A DNA stretch of 64,000 bases from Polyangiaceae bacterium (GCA_016929495.1 JAFGIS010000355.1:1-64000), one strand, 5' to 3'; counted from the stretch's first letter, positions 53,195 through 62,334 are shown. Notes: generated by a model not told the origin, from the sequence alone. Numbers and translations: made by a program.

Positions 53195-53663
53195 GATCGG
53201 TTTGAATCAGGACTTCCGCGACCTGTTGGTCGCTCTTGTGGACGCAGGAGTGGAGTTCCTGCTGGTCGGCGGATGGGCGTTGGCGCTGCATGGCAACGGC
53301 AGGGGCACGGACGACATGGATGTGTTGGTGCGGCCAACAGCGGAGAACGCTCAGGCGGTGTTCAGGGCGCTGGCCACCTTCGGTGCTCCGGTTGCCGCAC
53401 ACGGCGTGACGCCGGGACTGTTTGCGCAGGAGGGCTATGGCTATCGCATGGGGCTTCGGCCGAACGTCATCGAGGTGCTGACGAGCATCGACGGTGTCAG
53501 TTTTGATGAGGCCGCGGCGGAGTGTCGTTTCTTCGAGGTCGAGGGGCGGAGGGTTCCGTATATCGGGAGACGCGCGCTGCTGAAGAACAAGCTCGCCGCC
53601 GGCAGAGCCAAGGATTTGGCTGATGTGGAGTGGCTGAGGGAGCATCCGGGGGAGGGGAGCTGA
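53187..53663 (+). CDS. nucleotidyltransferase (MNT/AbiEii-like)
   Basis: 158 residues from GTG 53187, overlapping the upstream gene by 8 bases. FLLVGGWALALHGNGRGTDD is the polymerase-beta-like nucleotidyltransferase core (GGxA...DxD, with MDVLV providing the second Asp). C-terminal KNKLAAGRAKDLADVEWL is typical. Such proteins act as AbiEii-type or MNT toxins/antitoxins by transferring nucleotides to tRNA or proteins. Coupled to the upstream helical protein. Confidence 0.82.
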   Translation: MAEIGLNQDFRDLLVALVDAGVEFLLVGGWALALHGNGRGTDDMDVLVRPTAENAQAVFRALATFGAPVAAHGVTPGLFAQEGYGYRMGLRPNVIEVLTSIDGVSFDEAAAECRFFEVEGRRVPYIGRRALLKNKLAAGRAKDLADVEWLREHPGEGS

Positions 53664-53816
53664 GCCTCGCCCGGACTGCGGCCTGACATATTGTCGCTGG
53701 TCCGCTGTGGGTTTGGACGCATTGTCTCGGTAGCCGGCTAGCCCACCGCTGTGCCACGATACCGCGCCGACGCCGGACTTGGTCCGGCGCTTGCATCCAG
53801 GGACCAGGCAGCCAGC

Positions 53817-55361
53817 ATGAGCAACCTCGATTCGCTGCTGAGCTTCATGAAGCAGGCCGACGCCGACGAGCTTCGACTCGGCAGCGGCAAACAGCCGCAG
53901 ATGCTGTCGCGCGGCGTCCCGAAGCGGATCACCATAGCGGCCACCGATGATTCCACGCTCCGGTTTCTTCTCGCTGGCATTCTCACGCCCGAGACCGAGA
54001 CAGCGCTGGCTGCCCGCGGCGAGCTCGAGCTTGCGCACGATGCGGGCGCACTCGGCAAGTACCGGGTCGCACTCAAGTCGCGAAACCATGAGCGAGGCTT
54101 CGATGCGGTCGTGCGGGTAGGCGTCGAGCACGAGCAGGTGGCCGCGGGCGAGCAGAGCGTCGAAGCACACGCGGTGGCCTCTGCTCCGGCGAGCGTCTCG
54201 GCGCTCTCCCGGCTCGACCCCAAAGACGCCGAGCGCGTCGAGCCGGCGCCGGGAATGATCGAGCCCGCGCCAGAAATGCCAGCACACGTGGTCGCCCCTT
54301 CCGCTGCGCTTCTGCTGCTGCTCCGGACTGCGGTGAGCCGCAAAGCGAGCGACATCCACCTCGCGCAGGGCGCTGGCCCGACCCTGCGCATCGACGGGAG
54401 GCTTCATGCTTCCGCGGATGATTCGCCGGTCGACATGGGCGCTCTGTTGCAGCTCGGCAGCCGAGCCCAGGAGCAACTGAGCCGCGGCCATTGCGTGGAG
54501 TTCTCCGTGTCCGACCCTGGCGGAGGCAGCGCTCGTGTGCACGTGTACTCGACGGTCGACGGAATCGCTGCCGCGATCCGTCTGCTGCCACCCCACGCGC
54601 CTTCGCTCGATTCGCTCCACCTGCCCATGCCGCTCGATGATCTGGTGACGTTGCCGCACGGACTGGTGCTGGTCGCCGGTGCGAGTGGCTCGGGCAAGAG
54701 CACGACCATCGCGGCCCTGGTGCAGGCCGCCCTGCACAGGCGTTCGGTCGTGGTCATCACCCTCGAGGATCCGATCGAGTACGTGCTGGAAGCGGGTTCG
54801 GCGTCGCTGGTCCGGCGTCGAGAAGTGGGGCGCGACGTGCGAAGCTTCGCGGACGGTCTGCGCGACGCTCTGCGCGAGGATCCGGATCTACTGCTGGTCG
54901 GCGAGCTCCGAGATGCCGAGGCCATCCAGATGGCCGTCACCGCGGCGGAAACGGGCCACCTGGTGTTCGCGACGCTGCACGCGCGTTCGGCGCCCTCGGC
55001 GATCACGCGCCTGATCGACGCGTACCCCGCCGGACAACAGGAGCAGGCGCGGCGTCAACTGGCCGAGTCGTTGCGCGCCGTGGTCGCACAACGGCTTCTG
55101 CCCCGTGCGCGGCCGCCCGGTCGCGTGCCAGCCGTCGAGGTGCTCAGGGTCAACCACGCGGCAGCGAGCCTCATCCGGGAGGGCAAGACCTCGCAGCTCG
55201 GCACGGTGATGCAGGCGGCGCAGGGCGAAGGCATGGTGCTGCTCGAGCGATGTCTCGCCAACCAGGTCAAAGACGGCATCATCACGCTCGAGGCCGCCAG
55301 AGCCGCTGCCAGTGACCCGTCGTCGCTCGAGGTGCAGCTCGGCGCCGGGACACCGCGCTGA
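53817..55361 (+). CDS. PilT-like type IV pilus retraction ATPase with extra N-terminal domain
   Basis: 514 residues (canonical PilT ~350). Residues 1-105 (LDSLLSFMKQADADELRLGS) look like a degenerate PilT N-domain, followed by a Pro/Ala-rich spacer, then a second, complete N-domain (SRKASDIHLAQG) and the RecA-like ATPase: Walker A GASGSGKST, Asp box ITLEDPIEYV, Walker B LLLVGELRDAE, His box GHLVFATLH. All catalytic residues present. No pil genes beside it. A secondary PilT/PilU-like motor is inferred. Confidence 0.88.
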   Translation: MSNLDSLLSFMKQADADELRLGSGKQPQMLSRGVPKRITIAATDDSTLRFLLAGILTPETETALAARGELELAHDAGALGKYRVALKSRNHERGFDAVVRVGVEHEQVAAGEQSVEAHAVASAPASVSALSRLDPKDAERVEPAPGMIEPAPEMPAHVVAPSAALLLLLRTAVSRKASDIHLAQGAGPTLRIDGRLHASADDSPVDMGALLQLGSRAQEQLSRGHCVEFSVSDPGGGSARVHVYSTVDGIAAAIRLLPPHAPSLDSLHLPMPLDDLVTLPHGLVLVAGASGSGKSTTIAALVQAALHRRSVVVITLEDPIEYVLEAGSASLVRRREVGRDVRSFADGLRDALREDPDLLLVGELRDAEAIQMAVTAAETGHLVFATLHARSAPSAITRLIDAYPAGQQEQARRQLAESLRAVVAQRLLPRARPPGRVPAVEVLRVNHAAASLIREGKTSQLGTVMQAAQGEGMVLLERCLANQVKDGIITLEAARAAASDPSSLEVQLGAGTPR

Positions 55362-55380
55362 AGCGTGCAGCCCCGGTCCG

Positions 55381-56376
55381 CTAGCGTTCCCGCCGCGATC
55401 GCAACACGCGCTCGATGACTGGGCCGAGACGCGCGCCTCGGTTCTCGGTTGCGGCTTGCCGCACGCGCGCCATGAGCTGCTCGTCGTAGTGGTGCACGGC
55501 GAGCGCTTCGACGGCCGCGCGCGCCCGGGCTGGGCTGCCCTCCCGGACCAGGCCGAGCAGATAGGTGCGCGCGGACTCGAGTCGGCTCAGTCCGAGCGCG
55601 CGCACACCGAGCTCGATGTCTCGCTCGAGCACGACCTCCTCGACCCACGCGACGAGCGCCGCGGTCGCCGCCGGGTCCCTGCTCTGGCCCAGCGCCAGCG
55701 CAGCCGCCTCGCTCATGACCTCGTCGACAGAGCCGAGCAGCGCCCGCACGAGCCCGAGCCCGAAGTCGCCCGCCACCGCGAGCAGCGCAACGGCGCATTC
55801 GGCGAGCACGTTGGGCTCGGCGTCACCGGACCGGAGCTGGTGCACGAGCAGGGGCCCGGCGGCGCGATCGCCGTAGTAGCCGAGCGCGCGCGCCACGCCC
55901 GCGCGCACCTGAGCATCGGCATCGGCCATGAGCTCGCCCGCGAAGAGCGAAGCATCCGGGTAGAGCTGGCGCAACAGCGCCGACAGCGCTCTGACCCGGA
56001 CGCCACCGGCCGTGTCGATCCGGCCGCCCGCCACGGGCTCCAGCTGCCGATAGCGGATCGCTGCCAGAAAGGGGTCCGGATCCAAGATCTCCAGCTGATC
56101 GAGCGCCGTCAGCGCGGCCTCCTTGGCGCGGCACCCCGGGTCGGTCTTGGCCGGGTTCTCGACGAAGCGAGGCCAGATCCCGAGCAACGCGTCCTTGAAC
56201 CCCTCGAGCCTGTGCTCGCCCACGACCGCAGCCGCTTCACTCGCGACGAGCCAGCTCTTGTCCCCGAGCGCAGCGCGCAGATCGCGCTCGGCGGACTCGC
56301 CGTGAGGGTTCTCGCGAGCTCGACGCACGGCCTCGAGCTTGGCGTCGAAGGAGGAGGCTCGGGTCGAACGGGGCAT
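55381..56376 (-). CDS. HEAT-repeat protein
   Basis: 331 residues, no signal peptide. Repeated paired helices of 30-40 residues throughout: ALGDKSWLVASEAAAVVGEH, VRVRALSALLRQLYPDASLF, VRAGVARALGYYGDRAAGPL, SEAAALALGQSRDPAATAAL. These form an alpha-solenoid that binds protein partners. Convergent with the PilT-like gene (stops 20 bases apart). Function unknown. Confidence 0.85.
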   Translation of the reverse strand: MPRSTRASSFDAKLEAVRRARENPHGESAERDLRAALGDKSWLVASEAAAVVGEHRLEGFKDALLGIWPRFVENPAKTDPGCRAKEAALTALDQLEILDPDPFLAAIRYRQLEPVAGGRIDTAGGVRVRALSALLRQLYPDASLFAGELMADADAQVRAGVARALGYYGDRAAGPLLVHQLRSGDAEPNVLAECAVALLAVAGDFGLGLVRALLGSVDEVMSEAAALALGQSRDPAATAALVAWVEEVVLERDIELGVRALGLSRLESARTYLLGLVREGSPARARAAVEALAVHHYDEQLMARVRQAATENRGARLGPVIERVLRSRRER

Positions 56377-56609
56377 GGCGTGACCGCAGTCTGACAGGTG
56401 TTGCGGGCGGACGCTCGGGTCCGGCTCTGTGGGGCGGCCGGCGCGCACGCATTCGGTGTATGCGTCCCCCGCAACGCCGTTGATGTCTGAGCAGCACGCC
56501 GGAAGCTCTACCGAGTGCAACGGTGTTCGATTTGGGGGCCTCGCTGCAGCCCGCCTCCCGGCCCCCGCTCTGTGGCAGCGCCAGGTACCCAAGTCCGGCC
56601 GCAGAGCAC

Positions 56610-57953
56610 TCAGCCGTCGATGAGCAACAGATCGGGACGCTCCAGGTACCGGATGATCTCCTGGGCGAAGGCCGCTCCGACGTGACCATCGATGATGCGG
56701 TGGTCGAACGAGAAGCTGAGCAGCATCACCTCTCCGATGGCGATCGTGTCGCTTCGCACGACTGGCCGCTTCTTGATCTGGTGCACGCTCAAGATCGCAA
56801 CCTCGGGGTAGTTGATGACCGGCGTAGCGAAGAGCCCCGCTTGCTTGCCGAGTGACGTGATGCTGAAGCACGACCCGCCGAGGTCCTCCGGACGAGTCTT
56901 CCCGGCACGTGCCGCCGTCGCGAGCCGCCCGATCTCCCGCGCGAGATCGAGCATGCTGAGGCGATCCGCTCCCCGCAGCACCGGCACGATGAGTCCGGCC
57001 TCGGTGGCCATGGCGATCCCGATGTCGAACGTCTCGGGCTGGACGAGTTCGAGCGCCGAGTCGTCGACGAGGACGTGGAGCTCGGGATGCTTCCGGAGCG
57101 CTCCCACCACGGCCTTCACGATGAACGGCAGATAGGACAGCTTGACGCCCTGCTCGGCGGCGAGTGCGCTCGCCCGCTCGTGGACGGCGAGCAGCGCCGT
57201 GACATCGCACTCGTCCACGTACGTGAAGTGCGCTGCCGTGTGCTTGGAGCGCGCCATGTTCTCGAAGATCCGCTTGCGCAGCCCGCGGATGGCCGTGCGC
57301 GACGCGCCGGCGGGAAGGGGAAGCGGGCCCCCGGGCGCGGCAGAGGTCTCTATCGGGACCGCCGCTGCCGACCGAGCTGCGGTCGACCGAGCCAGTCCCG
57401 TGGAGTGCTGGACCTTCTCCAGGTCCTCTCGTGTCACCTGGCCGCTCTTGCCGGTGGGCACGACCCGACGCAGATCGATGCCCTGCTTGCGCGCCAGCGC
57501 ACGTACCGCCGGAGAAGCGAGCGGCTTGTCCGCGAGATACACGGCAGGCTGCTCGGGCTGCGCGGGGACCGGGTCCGCGATGAGCTCGGTCCCGGCAAGC
57601 TCCGCCTGGATGTCACCCACGGCCGAAGCAATCGTGTCTTGCTGCGGCTTCGGCGAGCCGGACGCAGGGTCCACGACGGGAGCGGCTGCCGAGCCCGCAA
57701 GCCCCGTTGCTTCGGCCACGTCGAACACCACCAGCACGCTACCCACCCCGACGACGTCCCCGGCCTTGGCTCGGAGCTCGGTCACACGCCCCTCCTTCGG
57801 CGCACCGATGGTCACGGTCGCCTTGTCGGTCATCACCTCGACCACGTCCTGATTCTCGGTCACTGCGTCCCCGACGCCGACGAGCCAGTTGACGACCTCC
57901 CCCTCCGCAATGCCCTCGCCGATGTCCGGCAACTTGAACTCGAATCGCGCCAT
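56610..57953 (-). CDS. bkdB: branched-chain 2-oxoacid dehydrogenase E2 (dihydrolipoyl acyltransferase)
   Basis: 447 residues. One lipoyl domain (1-78) with lipoyl-lysine VMTDKATVTI, peripheral subunit-binding domain about 145-180 (ASPAVRALARKQGIDLRRVV), and catalytic acyltransferase domain (about 215-447) with active-site LSFSFDHRIIDGH. It transfers branched acyl groups from lipoate to CoA in the cytosolic complex. The last of three same-strand genes (37 bases after E1 beta). E3 is not in the window. Confidence 0.95.
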   Translation of the reverse strand: MARFEFKLPDIGEGIAEGEVVNWLVGVGDAVTENQDVVEVMTDKATVTIGAPKEGRVTELRAKAGDVVGVGSVLVVFDVAEATGLAGSAAAPVVDPASGSPKPQQDTIASAVGDIQAELAGTELIADPVPAQPEQPAVYLADKPLASPAVRALARKQGIDLRRVVPTGKSGQVTREDLEKVQHSTGLARSTAARSAAAVPIETSAAPGGPLPLPAGASRTAIRGLRKRIFENMARSKHTAAHFTYVDECDVTALLAVHERASALAAEQGVKLSYLPFIVKAVVGALRKHPELHVLVDDSALELVQPETFDIGIAMATEAGLIVPVLRGADRLSMLDLAREIGRLATAARAGKTRPEDLGGSCFSITSLGKQAGLFATPVINYPEVAILSVHQIKKRPVVRSDTIAIGEVMLLSFSFDHRIIDGHVGAAFAQEIIRYLERPDLLLIDG

Positions 57954-57990
57954 ATGCCTCGCGTAGCTCCAGGTGGTGGACCGCACTCTG

Positions 57991-58965
57991 TCACGCGCGA
58001 GCCACGTCGACAATCGCGGGCAGGATGCGGTGCGCGAGCGGCAAGTACTCGGTCTCCAGCGTGTAGGGAAAAGGGGTATCGAACCCGGTCACCCGAACGG
58101 GCGGCGTTTCCAGGTGGTAGAAAGCCTTCTCACACACCAGTGCCACGAGTTCGGCGCCGAATCCGCACGTTCGTGGGGCCTCGTGGACCACGAGCAATCG
58201 TCCGGTCTTCTTGACGCTCACCAGCACGGTGTCGATATCGACCGGCCACAGGGTGCGCAGATCGATCACCTCCGCCTGCACGCCCAGCTCGGACGCCTGT
58301 TCGGAGGCATGGAGCGCCTCGTAGAGCATCGCGCCATAGGCCAAGAGGGTAACGTCGCTGCCGACACGCGCCACGCGGGCCGACTCGAGAGGCACGAGGT
58401 AGTGTCCTTCGGGGACCTCGGTCTTGGCGGCGCGATACACGCGCTTCGGCTCGAAGAAGAGCACCGGATCCGGATCCGCGATCGCCGAAAGCAACAGCCC
58501 CTTGGCGTCGTACGGATTCGACGCAATGACGACCTTGAGTCCTGCCGTGTGGATGAAGGGCGCCTCGGGATGCTGCGAGTGGTAGTGGCCGCCGCGGATC
58601 CCGCCGCCCACCGGGCTTCGGATCACGACCTTCGCCTTGTACTCCCCTCCGGATCGGTAGCGGTACTTGGCGAGTTCGTTGACGATCTGGTCGTACGCCG
58701 GCCAGATGAAGTCGGCAAACTGGATCTCGGCCACCGGGATCATGCCGTACAAGGCCATCCCCACCGCTGTCCCGATGATACCGTTCTCGCTCAGCGGGGT
58801 GTCGATCACGCGCTGCTCTCCGAACTCGTCCCGAAGGCCGGCCGTGACGCGAAAGACCCCTCCCACGCGGCCCACGTCCTCTCCCATCACGACTACGCGC
58901 TCGTCGCCGCGCAGTGCCCAACGCAACGCATCGTTGATGGCACCCACCATGTTCATCTGACTCAT
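57991..58965 (-). CDS. bkdA2: branched-chain 2-oxoacid dehydrogenase E1 beta
   Basis: 324 residues. Family signatures: VVVMGEDVGRVGGVFRVT, IDTPLSENGIIGTAVGMA, EIQFADFIWPAYDQIVNE, and the C-terminal APRTCGFGAELVALV. Forms the TPP-dependent E1 heterotetramer with E1 alpha and decarboxylates branched-chain 2-oxoacids. AGGAGAG lies about 5 bases before ATG 58965. Between E1 alpha (82 bases upstream) and E2 (37 bases downstream), one operon. Confidence 0.96.
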   Translation of the reverse strand: MSQMNMVGAINDALRWALRGDERVVVMGEDVGRVGGVFRVTAGLRDEFGEQRVIDTPLSENGIIGTAVGMALYGMIPVAEIQFADFIWPAYDQIVNELAKYRYRSGGEYKAKVVIRSPVGGGIRGGHYHSQHPEAPFIHTAGLKVVIASNPYDAKGLLLSAIADPDPVLFFEPKRVYRAAKTEVPEGHYLVPLESARVARVGSDVTLLAYGAMLYEALHASEQASELGVQAEVIDLRTLWPVDIDTVLVSVKKTGRLLVVHEAPRTCGFGAELVALVCEKAFYHLETPPVRVTGFDTPFPYTLETEYLPLAHRILPAIVDVARA

Positions 58966-59047
58966 TCGGCTCTCCTGCCTCGATTCACTGGAATCGAGGC
59001 CCCCGAGGTCGTCCACTCCGCCATCGCAATCCATCGGCACATCGGAT

Positions 59048-60238
59048 TCAATGCGTCCGCGGCGGTCGCGGGCCAAGAAGCAGCTGGTCTCGCTGCTCGC
59101 GCAAGTGCCAGGGAAGCTTGGCGTACACGTCGTCGAACATGGACGCCAACGGAGGCGGGGGGACGGCTTCCGCTGAGGCCACTGCCGCCCGGAAGGCCGA
59201 CTCGACCTCCTGGACGAAACGACGCTCCTCCTGGATGCTCCAACAGCCCGTGAGCTCCAGGTGACGCCGCAAACGATCGATGGGATCCCGTCGCAGCCAA
59301 GCCCCGACCTCGGCCTTGGGGCGGTACCGGTCCGGGTCGTCGCTGGACGAGTGCCCTCCGGTGCGATAGGTGACGGCCTCCACGAGGGTCGGTCCCTCCC
59401 CGCGCACGGCTCGCCGCACGGCATCGCGAACCACGGAGACCACGGCGAACACGTCGTTTCCGTCGACCGAAACCCCTGGCATCCCGTAGGCCTCCGCCTT
59501 GATGGCGAACGAGGAGGACGCGGTCTGCTGCTCTGAAGGAACACTGATCGCCCAGCCGTTATTTCTGCAGAAGAAGATCACCGGGGTCCGGTAGACGCCC
59601 GCGAAGTTCAAGCCGCTGTGGAAGTCGCTCGAGCTGGTGGCGCCGTCGCCGAAGTAGACGAGCGTCGCGACGTCCTCTCCTCGAAGCTGCGCAGCCCAGG
59701 CGAAGCCAACGGCTTGCGTGATCTGCGTCCCCACCGGCGAGCTCACCGACGCGTAGTGCTTGTCACGACTCGTGATGTGGTCCGGCATTTGGCGACCGCG
59801 CGCCACATCCCGCGCATTGCCAAACAAGTTGTCCAGGTAGGGCTCTAGCTCGAAGCCGCGGACGAGGGCAGCTCCCTGTTCCCGGTAGCAGGGGAACACC
59901 CAGTCTTGTTCCCGCATGGCGTAGGTCGCTGCGCAGACGGCGGCCTCTTCGCCCTGAGCCCCCACGTGGAAACCGATTCTGCCCTGGCGCTGCAAGGCGA
60001 ACAGCCGGTCGTCGACGAGCCGGGTCTTGAGCATGGTCTGGTACAGGCTCACGACTTCCGCCGGTTCGAGCCCGGGGTCCCGCGCCGGATCCAGTGTTCC
60101 ATCGTCCCGCATGACTCGAACCACCGAATCGCGCTTGGGCACGGCCTGGGAGTGACTGATTGCTGAGAGCGCCATCTCGTTGATCGGTGCTGCCCCCAAA
60201 GGCGACCAGAGCGTAGTGCCCGGATCGGTCGATGTCAC
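59048..60238 (-). CDS. bkdA1: branched-chain 2-oxoacid dehydrogenase E1 alpha
   Basis: 396 residues. TPP-binding motif begins GDGATSSSDFHSGLNFA and ends FFCRNNGWAI; the phosphorylation-loop-like YRTGGHSSSDDPDRYRP is typical of branched-chain rather than pyruvate E1 alpha. Decarboxylates 2-oxoisovalerate and relatives and hands acyl groups to E2 lipoate. GTG 60238 is the longest start; ATG 60175 (MALSAISHS) is an alternative, neither with a good ribosome-binding site. First gene of E1a-E1b-E2. Homologous esg genes in Myxococcus support iso-fatty acids and E-signalling. Confidence 0.94.
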   Translation of the reverse strand: MTSTDPGTTLWSPLGAAPINEMALSAISHSQAVPKRDSVVRVMRDDGTLDPARDPGLEPAEVVSLYQTMLKTRLVDDRLFALQRQGRIGFHVGAQGEEAAVCAATYAMREQDWVFPCYREQGAALVRGFELEPYLDNLFGNARDVARGRQMPDHITSRDKHYASVSSPVGTQITQAVGFAWAAQLRGEDVATLVYFGDGATSSSDFHSGLNFAGVYRTPVIFFCRNNGWAISVPSEQQTASSSFAIKAEAYGMPGVSVDGNDVFAVVSVVRDAVRRAVRGEGPTLVEAVTYRTGGHSSSDDPDRYRPKAEVGAWLRRDPIDRLRRHLELTGCWSIQEERRFVQEVESAFRAAVASAEAVPPPPLASMFDDVYAKLPWHLREQRDQLLLGPRPPRTH

Positions 60239-60287
60239 CCGCGCAGCCGGACGTTCGGCACTGACGCGTCGGTCATCGTGAATGGGT

Positions 60288-60807
60288 TCACGGACGGGTC
60301 CGGCCTCGACACCACTGGCAGTAGGAACGCAGCAATGCGCGGATCTGCTGGCCCGACTCGCTCAGCTCCGCGTCGCTCCAATGCCCCGACGCCCTGGCGC
60401 CGGGTCGCAGCACGGAAATCGTCTCGCCCGCCTTGTCGGACACGGAGCAGTTGAGCCAGCTGATCCGGTTCTTCTCCATGAATGTAGTACTGCGGCCACC
60501 AGTTGTGCCAGCCGAACGCTTGCCCACGCACCACCACGGGCTCGCCCTTCGCGTCCACCAGCTGAGCGCCCCTGACACTCAGTTGCCCGTAGCGCGCCAC
60601 CGGCGTCGTCCGCTGCCCAGGCGCGGGCACCGGCGTTGTCCTAGAGGCCTGCACGAGCCCGCCTCCCTGCGGCAGCGCGGCCGGCGCGCTCACGCTCTGA
60701 CCGGGTCCTGCCGCGGGTGTTGCCTCACGCCGCGGGATGCAGGCACTGACGAGACCCAGGCCGATGAGAAGCCCCAGCTTGGCAAGGGAGTTTCCGGTGC
60801 GATCCAT
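60288..60807 (-). pseudogene. GH5 endoglucanase lipoprotein gene lacking its catalytic core
   Basis: Starts as a normal lipoprotein (VSACIPRR lipobox) and GH5 N-terminus: VARYGQLSVRGAQLVDAKGE, VVVRGQAFGWHNWWPQYY. It then jumps, near 60475-60490 and in another frame, to the GH5 C-terminal end: KNRISWLNCSVSDKAGE, VLRPGARASGHWSDAELSES. The ~190-residue barrel with both catalytic Glu is deleted and the frame is broken. The stop of the original frame lies just inside the start of the E1 alpha gene. Confidence 0.88.
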
Positions 60808-60994
60808 GAGCATCATCCTCGACGTTGGAGTCAGGCACGCGAAATCAGGCCGGCGCGCCATGGGCGCTCGACAGGGCTCGGTCCAACCATGGGGACCGCC
60901 AACGTGTCAACGCGCTCGGCAGAGCGACTGTCATGCGCCCACCAGCGAAGAGTGCTACCCTGAGCGCTCGTGGTTGGCTTGGAGAGGTGATCGA

Positions 60995-62317
60995 ATGGCA
61001 TCCAGGAGCGTCGTTCTTCTCTACAGCACAGTGTTCCTTTCGCTCACGACAGCGGTGGCCTGTGGCGGACAATCCGCAACATCGGAGGACACGCGCGCCA
61101 CGGGGGGATCGGCAGCCGGTGCGGACACCGGGGGCGCCAAGGCCACCGGCGGACAGGGCACGGGCGGGCACCGTCCAGACGGCGGAGGGACGAGCACCAG
61201 GGACACGGGTGGTACGGCCAGCGGCGGCTCCAAAACCGGCGGCCAGGGCGCGGGCGGGCGCAGTGCGAACACCGGAGGCCTTGGCGCCGGCGGCACGGCT
61301 GGCAGCGCCCGCGGTGGCCATGAAGGTACCGGTGCGGCGGCTGCCGGCGGTCAGGCGACAGGTGGCACGGGTTCGGGCGGCGCCCACGCCGGAGGCGCGG
61401 CGGCCGGGGGCCGAGCGGGCTCTGGTGGCACGACAACCGGCGGCGGCGCGAGCGGCGGTTCGCCGATGGGAGGCAGCAGTGTGGGGGGCAGCCCAACCGG
61501 CGGCACCGGGGCCTCGCCCACGGGCGGCACGTCGTCGGGCGGCACCGGCACCGGCACCGGTGGGAGCATCCCAGCCGAGCCTTGCGTGGCGGAAGACTGC
61601 CTCTGTGACGCCGACAGCTGCAGCTACGTCTGCGAGACCAGCCCCGGCAGCCCTTGCGAATTCGGCTGCGCGAACGACGCGGACTGCGACTTCACCTGCC
61701 CGGGCGGCGGCTGCGGCGCCGACTGCCGGTCTTCCTCCTGCAGGCTCGACTGCTTCGGAGGCTGCAAGCTCAGCTGTGAGGAATCGAGCTGCAACGTGGC
61801 CTGTGAACAGGGCGGTTGCAGCGTAGACTGTCGGACCAACTCGACCTGCAAGACGGTCTGCCCCACGGGCGGTTGTACGGACAACTGCGCCAGCGGTGCC
61901 GAGTGCCTGATGGACACCTGTGCTGGCGGTTGCCGGATGGTCTGCTCGGAGGGGGCGAGCTGTTGGCTCGGCAGTTGCACGGGAGGTGGCTGCAGCATGG
62001 ACTGCGACGGGTTGAGCTGCGACATCGACCAGTGCGTGGCCGGTTGCAGCATTGCTTGCCATCCGGGTCGAACCTGTCGCATCGGCGCATGCGCCCAGGG
62101 GAGCTGTCACATCGGTCCAAGCGGCACGCCGGACCCGGATACGGGGGCTTCGACCCTGCTCATCGAGGACTGCGCCGGCGGCGGCTGCAGCCTCGAATGC
62201 AGAGCCGGCGACAGCTGCAAGATGGGGCCGTGTCCCGGCGGCGAGTGCGTCATCGCCTGTGAAGCGGGCGCGACGTGCGATTGCGGTGACGACGGCTGCA
62301 CGGTGGAAGCGCTGTAG
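60995..62317 (+). CDS. large lipoprotein with Gly-rich linker and Cys-repeat domain
   Basis: 440 residues. Lipobox TTAVACGGQ, GGAGAGG before the ATG. Gly/Thr/Ala linker about 30-195. The C-terminal ~245 residues are a run of Cys-rich repeats of roughly 10-20 residues (for example CSVDCRTNSTCKTVCPTGGC, CRMVCSEGASCWLGSC, CIVDCDG-like units), over 50 Cys in all. This looks like a tandem disulfide-rich surface array; family not recognised. Divergent from the GH5 pseudogene. Confidence 0.8.
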   Translation: MASRSVVLLYSTVFLSLTTAVACGGQSATSEDTRATGGSAAGADTGGAKATGGQGTGGHRPDGGGTSTRDTGGTASGGSKTGGQGAGGRSANTGGLGAGGTAGSARGGHEGTGAAAAGGQATGGTGSGGAHAGGAAAGGRAGSGGTTTGGGASGGSPMGGSSVGGSPTGGTGASPTGGTSSGGTGTGTGGSIPAEPCVAEDCLCDADSCSYVCETSPGSPCEFGCANDADCDFTCPGGGCGADCRSSSCRLDCFGGCKLSCEESSCNVACEQGGCSVDCRTNSTCKTVCPTGGCTDNCASGAECLMDTCAGGCRMVCSEGASCWLGSCTGGGCSMDCDGLSCDIDQCVAGCSIACHPGRTCRIGACAQGSCHIGPSGTPDPDTGASTLLIEDCAGGGCSLECRAGDSCKMGPCPGGECVIACEAGATCDCGDDGCTVEAL

Positions 62318-62334
62318 AGGCGGTCGGGCTCGAC

